IMG/VR virus record: IMGVR_UViG_3300032116_000629
Coordinates: 1 to 36,858 of that record
Length of the DNA: 36,858 nt
Reading direction: 5' to 3' (one strand)
DNA from: a virus
Shown here: piece by piece, positions 31,391-36,858 of the stretch
Position numbering within the stretch: the stretch's first letter is position 1
Layout: each line of letters begins with the position of its first letter
Translations under genes and position numbers: made by a program
The notes under the pieces: generated by a model
The model's database searches: none
What the model was told of the DNA's origin: nothing
Seen by the model: only the letters and a program-made list of their open reading frames with translations

Positions 31391-32790
31391 GCGGCTTCCC
31401 TCTCGGCTACCACATCCCAGCAGGTGTCGAACGTAACTCGCGGGTAGGAGACAGAAGCGACGAGCCGGGGGCTTGCAACAGACGCAGCCAGTCGGAGGTT
31501 ACTTACAACCGCTGGTGTGTTATGTACCTCATACGATGCCTTAAGATACGTGTAAGTTGCAGTAGCCCGCAGCTTTACAACTGGCTCAATTGTCACGTCT
31601 GCGACAATTGCCGCAACCGACGCCGTGGCCCTGATAACGCAAGGTGCCTCAAAGAGGCTCTTTACAATCGTAGCCTGTACGGTGTCACCAGCTTGGGTCT
31701 GATCCAGCGTGGCAAACGTCGTGGCTTCGACAGAACTAACCGATACGTTGTTGGCTTGCGTCTGAGATAGTACAGCCTTGACCGCGACGGCGGCTGTCGC
31801 GCTGACGCTGTCGCCAGCTTGGGTCCGCGAAAGCGTACCGGCAACCCTGACCGCCGCCGTGGCGACGACGGTGTTACTTGCCTGCGTCTGGGACAGCGTA
31901 GCAAACGTCGTGGCTTCGATAGAAGCACTGACACTGTCGCCAGCTTGGGTTTGCGAAAGGGTAGCCTTGACCGCGACAGCCGCTGTCGCGCTGCCGCTGT
32001 CACCGGCTTGGGTCTGCGAGAGTGCAGCCTTGACCGCGACAGCCGCCGTCGCGCTGACACTGTCGCCAGCTTGGGTCTGTGAGAGTGTAGCCTTGACCGC
32101 GACAGCCGCTGTCGCGCTGACGCTGTCACCGACTTGGGTCTGTGAGAGATCAGCCTTGACCGCGACAGCCGCCGTCGCGCTGACGCTGTCATTAGCTTGG
32201 GTCTGCGAGAGATCGGCCTTGACCGCGACAGCCGCCGTCGCGCTGACGCTGTCGCCAGCTTGGGTTTGCGAGAGATCGGCCTTGACTGCGACAGCCGCCG
32301 TCGCGCTAACACTGTCACCAGCTTGGGTCTGCGAGAGATCGGCCTTAACAGCAACAGCCGCCGTCGCGCTGACAGTGTTGTCATCTTGGGTCTTATCAAG
32401 GTTGGCGACCGTACCAGTGGATAGCGTGTACTCGGCGCTAACGGTATCACCAGCTTGGGTCTGTGAAAGGGTAGCCTTGACCGCGACAGCCGCTGTCGCG
32501 CTGACACTGTCACCGGCTTGGGTCTGTGAAAGATCGGCCTTGACCGCGACGGCGGCTGTCGCGCTGACACTGTCGCCAGCTTGGGTCTGTGAAAGTGTAG
32601 CCTTGACCGCGACGGCGGCTGTCGCGCTGACACTGTCACCAGCTTGGGTCTGCGAGAGTACAGCCTTGACCGTGACAGCCGCCGTCGCGCTGACACTGTC
32701 ACCAGCCTGCGTGGCAGACACGCTCGCATTAACACCGGCTGAAGGAGCCGCTGCTAAGGGTAGTTTTGCGAGGGCGTCAAAACCAAGCAT
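31387..32790 (-). CDS. Repeat protein, 467 aa, with 17 tandem 21-residue units
   Basis: After a short N terminus (MLGFDALAKLPLAAAPSAG), residues about 20-375 are 17 copies of a unit such as VKADLSQTQAGDSVSATAAV. The core TQAGDSVSA is nearly invariant; units 1, 5, 6, 13, 14, 16 and 17 are diverged, and unit 5 has two extra residues. Alternating polar/hydrophobic residues with regular G-D turns suggest a beta-solenoid or string of beta hairpins, as in fibres or surface-binding proteins. The C-terminal ~95 residues are a different beta-rich domain (VIRATASVAAIVADVTIEPV). Between a fibre-associated gene and the tail fibre, it is probably a virion adhesin or spacer. Function not established. Confidence 0.8.
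   Translation of the reverse strand: MLGFDALAKLPLAAAPSAGVNASVSATQAGDSVSATAAVTVKAVLSQTQAGDSVSATAAVAVKATLSQTQAGDSVSATAAVAVKADLSQTQAGDSVSATAAVAVKATLSQTQAGDTVSAEYTLSTGTVANLDKTQDDNTVSATAAVAVKADLSQTQAGDSVSATAAVAVKADLSQTQAGDSVSATAAVAVKADLSQTQANDSVSATAAVAVKADLSQTQVGDSVSATAAVAVKATLSQTQAGDSVSATAAVAVKAALSQTQAGDSGSATAAVAVKATLSQTQAGDSVSASIEATTFATLSQTQASNTVVATAAVRVAGTLSRTQAGDSVSATAAVAVKAVLSQTQANNVSVSSVEATTFATLDQTQAGDTVQATIVKSLFEAPCVIRATASVAAIVADVTIEPVVKLRATATYTYLKASYEVHNTPAVVSNLRLAASVASPRLVASVSYPRVTFDTCWDVVAEREAA
31666..32733 (-). repeat. 63-bp tandem repeat array inside the repeat-protein gene
   Basis: About 17 units of 63 bp (one of 69 bp) in the same frame, encoding a 21-residue unit. Neighbouring units in the middle of the array are almost identical at the DNA level (recurrent GCGACAGCCGCCGTCGCGCTGAC blocks, shown here only by their core GCGACAGCCGCC), while the end units are diverged. 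Unit length divisible by three keeps frame after recombination, so copy number could vary between isolates. Identical units could also collapse in short-read assembly. Confidence 0.92.
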
Positions 32791-32798
32791 CGTCTAAC

Positions 32799-33281
32799 CT
32801 ACAACAGTGAAGCCGCGACGAAGAACTGATCCTTCTCCTGCTCAGAAAGACCCATCAGGTCCAGCAGTAAGTTGTTGCGATAGTAGTTGATGGCGGCGAA
32901 GTCAATCTCAGCAAAGATACGCTGCTCTGGCGTCCAGTTCCCCTCCCCAACCTGAGCGTCAAAGATCGCCGCGATGGCAGCAGGAACCGTCGCCGTCTTG
33001 GTCATGTCGAGAGCTTCTTGCGCGGAGATGTAGCCCAAGGCGTAAAGTTGAAGTGCAGCCTGCCGACGCGAAATGTAATCCGGTACATCCGGTGGGAGCG
33101 TGGCCGGATCAACCGTGCGGACCACCCAGTCACTACCCTCAAGGCCCTCGAACGGAGTGCCGTACTCGCGCACGACAGGGTGCCACACCACTTTCTTGTG
33201 GGGAATATCTTCGGGTTTCGTATCGTAGCGGCGAATTTCCTTGAACTCACCATCAATCAGAAGTGCAAACTCAGTAATCAT
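32799..33281 (-). CDS. Tail fibre-associated/assembly-type protein, 160 aa
   Basis: ATG 33281 directly follows the TAA of the upstream gene. The N-terminal half (FALLIDGEFKEIRRYDTKPEDI, then VVWHPVVREYGTPFEG) is strand-rich and resembles the small beta domains of tail-fibre-associated proteins. The second half begins YISRRQAALQLYALGYISAQEALDM and ends with LMGLSEQEKDQFFVAASLL. This 'sRRQ...L...G.i...eA' helical module is common in small proteins encoded by phage fibre operons. Possibly a fibre chaperone or minor tail protein; no direct evidence. Confidence 0.65.
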   Translation of the reverse strand: MITEFALLIDGEFKEIRRYDTKPEDIPHKKVVWHPVVREYGTPFEGLEGSDWVVRTVDPATLPPDVPDYISRRQAALQLYALGYISAQEALDMTKTATVPAAIAAIFDAQVGEGNWTPEQRIFAEIDFAAINYYRNNLLLDLMGLSEQEKDQFFVAASLL

Positions 33282-33932
33282 TTATGGCCCCCACGATGCG
33301 GCGGTACAGACGTTGGCATTTGACGAAGAAATAGATCGGGCAGTTTCAGCAGCGACGAGCGCAATGCTCGCACCCGAAGACTGCTGGTTTGTAATCGCCA
33401 CGTCAAAATTCTCAGTCGCCCCCGTCCACGTTGTTGTGCCGGTAAGTTTCTTCACCGATGACCCCACCACCAAACCATTCTCGGGGATGTTGATACTTAC
33501 AGTGGACGGAACAGCACCTGCATCTGTAGCACTAGCAAACGGTATTGGGTTGACCCCGAACAAATTCCAGATAGCGATGTTCACGTCAGCAACGGTATTG
33601 GAAAACGTAATCGACACGGTGGCGGTCGCCGCCGTAACCCCCGTCACGCGATAGAGGTAAGCCCCTTGGAAGTCGCCGCCGCCGTCGAACTTTGACCCGT
33701 TGACGAGGGTTGCCGCTATACCGTCTACTGTGACGGCTGTGATATTCCAGTTGTTGTTACCAATGCGCGTCGTGATACCCAAGACGATGAGTTCGCCATT
33801 GGAGGCCCCGAGGTTGACGTTCGCGAAGTTTCTGGTTCCCGACGCCTGACCCGTAAACGTCTGGTTTCCGACATAGGTGATGCCGGTGAGTCCGTGACGC
33901 CCACACCCTACCAGTTGCGTTGCACGCAGCAT
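33282..33932 (-). CDS. Beta-rich tail protein, 216 aa
   Basis: ATG 33932 follows the upstream TAA by 3 nt. The sequence is almost all beta-strand in character: ITYVGNQTFTGQASGT, GELIVLGITTRI, ITAVTVDGIAATLV, then TATVSITFSNTVADVNIAIWNL and SVKKLTGTTTWTGATENFDV. The pattern of one jelly-roll or Ig-like sandwich with hydrophobic W/L strands is typical of small virion decoration or fibre-tip proteins in such clusters. No catalytic residues. Role inferred only from composition and neighbours. Confidence 0.62.
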   Translation of the reverse strand: MLRATQLVGCGRHGLTGITYVGNQTFTGQASGTRNFANVNLGASNGELIVLGITTRIGNNNWNITAVTVDGIAATLVNGSKFDGGGDFQGAYLYRVTGVTAATATVSITFSNTVADVNIAIWNLFGVNPIPFASATDAGAVPSTVSINIPENGLVVGSSVKKLTGTTTWTGATENFDVAITNQQSSGASIALVAAETARSISSSNANVCTAASWGP

Positions 33933-33935
33933 GGC

Positions 33936-34796
33936 TTAGTCATCCCGCGCTGCATTGGTGGTGTAGTGGATTTTGACGCCGTGCAGACGAGCGTCGATTG
34001 CCATCGTATCGGAGGCGTTGGCAGGGACACGCGCCACTTGGAAGACAACCCACTCCTCCGGTGCCGGGGTTCCAGCGACGGTGATGGCGGCTGTCTCGGG
34101 AGAAATATAGATATCATTCGTCGTGCCACCGGTATCGGTCGCCGTCTGTGCGGTTCCGAACGCGGCGTCTGCGGCATCATCATCGGTAAAACCTATTGCC
34201 TGCAACTGCCACACCACGCCGAAGTTGGTCGTGGTCGCCGCGTGCGACCAGACGAACTGTGCCACGATGGTGCCCTCGTCCCACGACTTCGGCATCTGGA
34301 TGGCAAACTGCGCGAACTCCTGCGTGGTCGTATCGAAGTTCAGCGTGCGAAGCATCACGCGGTTCGTGGTCGTCTCCACTGACCCCAATGCTGGGGGGTT
34401 AGTGGTGCGTGGGACCATTGCGATGGCCGGAACCCAGATCGTCTGCTGACCGTCGATCTCCAGATTACTGCGGGCAACCGATGGGTTGACCGCGTCGAGG
34501 TTCCTGATCGCGGAGGTCGGGGCGGTAATGAATACCGACGCAGAGCCACTGAGGTTGAGCAATGACCCCGTAGAACTTTCCACCAGTGTGCGAGACAGCG
34601 TCGTACCCGACGCCGTGTAGGTGCCAGTGCCGATCTCCCATGCCGTACCGTCTTCGATGGTGTAGTGAACCACCGTGCCATCCGTGACACCCGCAGCCGC
34701 GAACGACTGATAGCCGGTGACCGCAGAACCGAGCGTAATCGTGCCCGTGCCTGCGGTCGCCGTCGTCATTCTGGCGCGGTTGAACACGTCAGTCAT
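33936..34796 (-). CDS. Tail fibre/tail protein with conserved N-terminal phage domain, 286 aa
   Basis: The N terminus, [42 protein letters not shown] and [20 protein letters not shown] (residues about 5-75), is a recurrent fibre N-terminal domain in phages of proteobacteria that joins receptor-binding parts to the virion. The C-terminal ~170 residues are a separate beta-sandwich ([47 protein letters not shown]) with a carbohydrate-binding look, but no family is certain. Ends with [14 protein letters not shown]. Probably a structural tail protein. Confidence 0.7.
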   Translation of the reverse strand: MTDVFNRARMTTATAGTGTITLGSAVTGYQSFAAAGVTDGTVVHYTIEDGTAWEIGTGTYTASGTTLSRTLVESSTGSLLNLSGSASVFITAPTSAIRNLDAVNPSVARSNLEIDGQQTIWVPAIAMVPRTTNPPALGSVETTTNRVMLRTLNFDTTTQEFAQFAIQMPKSWDEGTIVAQFVWSHAATTTNFGVVWQLQAIGFTDDDAADAAFGTAQTATDTGGTTNDIYISPETAAITVAGTPAPEEWVVFQVARVPANASDTMAIDARLHGVKIHYTTNAARDD

Positions 34797-34807
34797 GGGA
34801 GAACCCC

Positions 34808-35215
34808 TTAAGCGTTACCGGCAGAGATGGTGAAGCCCGTGACCGTGACCGTCTGACCAGAAGCGATGGAGGTGTTATCCACCGTCATGTCGCCGCCACC
34901 GCCCGTCGCCGTGATGGTGCCCTGCATGTGGACGGTGGTGCCGTCCGAGGCATAGACGCGGAAGTGACCCGCCGTGCCCGTAGCATCAGCAGCCGTATCT
35001 TCCCACGTACCAGACTTGGCCTTGGAGCCAGCCGACGCCGCCGCCATCCAGTCGGAGGGCAGGTTGAGTGTCGCCAGCACCGTACCGCTGTCAGCAGCGG
35101 CGCAGTTAGCCGGAACCGTACCGCTCCTGATCTTCAGGACCGCTGAAGCGCCGATTGCCGTCTCGAACGCATCAAGCTGAGCGTTGCGAACCGTCACAGA
35201 ATACTGAAGTGCCAT
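34808..35215 (-). CDS. Small structural phage protein, 135 aa
   Basis: ATG 35215 is preceded by a good AGGAG site. Starts with [20 protein letters not shown], then [18 protein letters not shown] and [12 protein letters not shown], and ends with [14 protein letters not shown]. The 'R...ld.~~~~ig..a.L.~ytG..p' beginning is a familiar minor virion protein found in tail clusters of many alphaproteobacterial and other phages. Strand-rich, no catalytic motif. Likely a tail or fibre-network component; biochemical role unknown. Confidence 0.68.
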   Translation of the reverse strand: MALQYSVTVRNAQLDAFETAIGASAVLKIRSGTVPANCAAADSGTVLATLNLPSDWMAAASAGSKAKSGTWEDTAADATGTAGHFRVYASDGTTVHMQGTITATGGGGDMTVDNTSIASGQTVTVTGFTISAGNA

Positions 35216-35229
35216 AGTCTATCTCCTCG

Positions 35230-35559
35230 TTAGAAGTCCGCACGGACCCGGAATTTGAGAACATCATATACCGTATGCGTAGCGCCATCGATATTCACTT
35301 CGATCTCGCCCTCATACATGCCGGGGTCCACATCAAGGATGCCACCGGAAAAGTCGAACTCCACCACACCATTCACCGCGTCAACCTTGGCGCAGGAGAT
35401 AATCTGCGGAGTAGCGGTCGTGCCGGTGGCGCGAAACTTGATGCTGACGGTAGTCGATGGGTTGGAGAGGTCGAACGGATCGCCGGTCGCCTCATCCGTC
35501 AGTGTCAACGTGATGAGCGGCTTCGTGTCACCTTGAACAACCTTGATCACTTCAGACAT
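35230..35559 (-). CDS. Ig-like small tail protein, 109 aa
   Basis: Begins MSEVIKVVQGDTKPLITLTLTDEATG, then DPFDLSNPSTTVSIKFRATG, DAVNGVVEFDFSGGILDVDPG and MYEGEIEVNIDGATHTVYDV. This GDt.P.i..tltD...G.p.dLs pattern with a later 'G.y..ei' is the immunoglobulin-like N-terminal fold seen in baseplate/tail proteins such as the BppU N-terminal family. Probably anchors fibre proteins on the tail. Short size suggests a stand-alone adaptor. Family resemblance is inferred from pattern only. Confidence 0.65.
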   Translation of the reverse strand: MSEVIKVVQGDTKPLITLTLTDEATGDPFDLSNPSTTVSIKFRATGTTATPQIISCAKVDAVNGVVEFDFSGGILDVDPGMYEGEIEVNIDGATHTVYDVLKFRVRADF

Positions 35560-35567
35560 GCTGTCAC

Positions 35568-36236
35568 CTATGCAAGAGGAACCATGCGCACGGTCAGGGG
35601 CGCACGGGTGGCACCAAGATTGGCCTTGGCGCGGCGAAGAGCCGTCTTATACGTGTACTGCTTGGCGTGATAGGACGCCAGATTGTAGTCCGTCCACGAC
35701 TTGTCAGGCAGTGTATGAAGATGCTGAAGCACGCCGTGCGTGATCAACTGCTCACACTCATCGAAGGCGATCTTGTCCATCCCCGTGGCATCAGGCGTCG
35801 GCCTCAATGCCAGAAACATCTTAACGGTATACACCCGCGTACTGTCAGGGACGGGAGCCACCACAAAATGATCGGGGTCGAACTGCCCGACGAAGCGCGG
35901 CGACGACCGCTTATTGGCGTCGGCAGACGGCCAGTCGGGGTACATGCGATGCAGGTCTTCCTGAACTGCCGGGTCCAGCGTGTTGAGGAACTCGACGCCA
36001 GAGTTGAGCGCCGCGTGGATCACAGCGACCACCTCGCTGCCGGTGGGGATGTCGTAGTCGTATTCGTAGACACCGGAGGTGAGCGTGATCGGGTCCTGCT
36101 CGTACCGCCACACCAGTGTCTTCTCGCAGACTTCGATGGCGATATCGCGCACGAACTGTTCGATGGTCGGGCGCGGGCACCCCGGCACGTTGGCAGCAAT
36201 CTTGTTTTCGAGCGAGACGAAGGTGCGGGTCGCCAT
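35568..36236 (-). CDS. Head-tail adaptor-like protein, 222 aa
   Basis: ATG 36236 shares one base with the preceding TGA (TGATG). N-terminal helices (IEQFVRDIAIEVCEKTLVWRYE), a beta part with LTSGVYEYDYDIPTGSEVVAVIHAAL (residues about 51-76), FVVAPVPDSTRVYTVKMFLAL, and a C-terminal helical pair (FDECEQLITHGVLQHLHTLPDK, then NLASYHAKQYTYKTALRRAKAN). This helix-beta-helix layout matches phage adaptor/head-completion proteins that sit between portal and tail nozzle, comparable in role to T7 gp11. Order relative to the nozzle-like gene fits. Identity not certain. Confidence 0.68.
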   Translation of the reverse strand: MATRTFVSLENKIAANVPGCPRPTIEQFVRDIAIEVCEKTLVWRYEQDPITLTSGVYEYDYDIPTGSEVVAVIHAALNSGVEFLNTLDPAVQEDLHRMYPDWPSADANKRSSPRFVGQFDPDHFVVAPVPDSTRVYTVKMFLALRPTPDATGMDKIAFDECEQLITHGVLQHLHTLPDKSWTDYNLASYHAKQYTYKTALRRAKANLGATRAPLTVRMVPLA

Positions 36237-36858
36237 CAGGGAAGCTCCCTCTTGTCCATACCGGCGCTGTCGAGATCGGTGAACAGGCGGGTCTTGTAGT
36301 TGGCTTCGAGGCTGGCAGCGAAGTTGTCGAAGAACATCTTCGCGCGGCCCGAGGTGATGTGTTCGTTATCGACGCTCTCGGCCAAGAACACCGTGCCGTC
36401 GATCACGGTGGTGAAGTAGGCATCTGGCAGCAGGGCAACCGTGTCACCAGAGGCGTAATCAGGCGGGGCCTTGGCGTACTCGCCAATCAGCACATGCGCG
36501 GCAGGAGCCTTGGGGTAGATGAAGAACTTGTTGGGGTTGCGCGGGTGGCGCATCCAGTTGACCGTGGCACCAGCGGTGGCATCCACCCAGCCGGGGTAGG
36601 TCTGATCGATGGTCTGTCGGTTCGTCTCACGCACTGCGGAGCCGTTCTTGACCCGGAAGATTTCCATGAGGCGGATGGAGTCGGACGGGGCAGACTGCAC
36701 CACCTCGCCCGCCGTGCATGAAATTTCTCCGACGTAAGCAAAGAGGTCGGGACGGACAAGCGCAATGCGCTTCAGGGTCTGGTTCGCAAACCCCAAGAGC
36801 GTAGCGTCCGAGAAACGCTGAAGGGACACGTCAGCATTCGTGTCCTGCAACAGCTTCC
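36236..36858 (-). CDS. Adaptor-like protein (DUF6682-type), 5' end cut by window
   Basis: The reading frame stays open to the right edge; its in-window residues begin KLLQDTNADVSLQRFSD, and an internal TTG at 36850 is unlikely to be the start because the LLQD segment belongs to the usual N-terminal helix. Seen: LLGFANQTLKRIALVRPDLF (the 'll..iN.aq..i...RPd' helix), APSDSIRLMEIFRVKNG, VNWMRHPRNPNKFFIYPKAP, a parallel to adaptor-fold beta parts, LLPDAYFTTVIDGTVFLAES and a C-terminal helix with AASLEANYKTRLF. It is probably a head-to-tail connector protein. Portal, capsid and terminase genes would be expected to the right of the window. Confidence 0.75.
   Translation of the reverse strand, partial: KLLQDTNADVSLQRFSDATLLGFANQTLKRIALVRPDLFAYVGEISCTAGEVVQSAPSDSIRLMEIFRVKNGSAVRETNRQTIDQTYPGWVDATAGATVNWMRHPRNPNKFFIYPKAPAAHVLIGEYAKAPPDYASGDTVALLPDAYFTTVIDGTVFLAESVDNEHITSGRAKMFFDNFAASLEANYKTRLFTDLDSAGMDKRELP

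Noticed and set aside
31666-32733. CRISPR array or DNA-level iteron array
   Set aside because: The units are contiguous, in frame and without unique spacers, and encode a regular 21-residue protein repeat.
31662-32797. Long ORFs in other frames of the repeat gene (339 aa on + strand and 357 aa on - strand)
   Set aside because: A 63-bp repeat lacking stops in one frame stays open in others too. The chosen frame has a start, a non-repeat C-terminal domain and gapless junctions with neighbouring genes; the others do not.

Overview
This window is a segment of a tailed double-stranded DNA phage genome, most likely a short-tailed (podovirus-like) phage of a Gram-negative host. The sequence is GC-rich by eye and almost completely coding. 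It falls into two convergent transcription blocks that meet at about 12.36-12.47 kb. No integrase, RNA polymerase, tRNA, rRNA or CRISPR array is visible, and both ends of the window cut through genes. An alphaproteobacterial host is possible from the style of the small virion and lysis proteins, but this is only an inference.

Left block (+ strand, 1-12,355): early and replication genes. It is a tightly packed operon in which many neighbours overlap through ATGA, GTGA or TGATG junctions. In order it carries a Cys-containing protein fragment, a dATP/dGTP diphosphohydrolase (MazZ/DUF5664-like), small proteins including an XRE-type regulator, a family A DNA polymerase with a DEDDy proofreading domain, small proteins and a helix-turn-helix protein, a dCMP deaminase, a Cas4/RecB-like PD-(D/E)XK nuclease with four cysteines, a VRR-NUC nuclease, an SNF2-type helicase, two unknown proteins, a probable single-strand DNA-binding protein with a Cys cluster and acidic tail, a second XRE-like regulator, a large primase-helicase (AEP-type primase fused to a DUF927-like ATPase), and a secreted lytic transglycosylase. 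Together these supply nucleotide metabolism, priming, unwinding, synthesis and recombination.

Right block (- strand, 36,858-12,474): virion and lysis genes, read from right to left. It starts with a cut-off adaptor/head-completion protein and a second similar-looking protein. Next come small beta-rich tail proteins, a 160-aa fibre-associated protein, and a striking protein built from 17 tandem 21-residue repeats. A sigma-70-like promoter candidate precedes a tail-fibre protein and a lysis cassette (membrane/coiled-coil protein, M15 endolysin, holin, small membrane protein). After these come an 872-aa tail-nozzle-like protein, a 101-aa protein, and a set of probable internal/ejected virion proteins: 329 aa, a glycine-rich hydrophobic 408 aa protein, 939 aa with a transglycosylase motif, and a giant 2901 aa protein. 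The giant protein fills almost a quarter of the window. It combines a metallopeptidase-like HEAIGH motif, an internal Tat-signal-like segment and a C-terminal region resembling PLxRFG-type phage proteins.

The points most worth a second look are the architecture of the giant ejected protein, the 63-bp tandem repeat gene, the Leu at the polymerase O-helix position equivalent to E. coli Pol I Phe762, and the MazZ-like enzyme beside a family A polymerase, which raises the question of modified-purine DNA.
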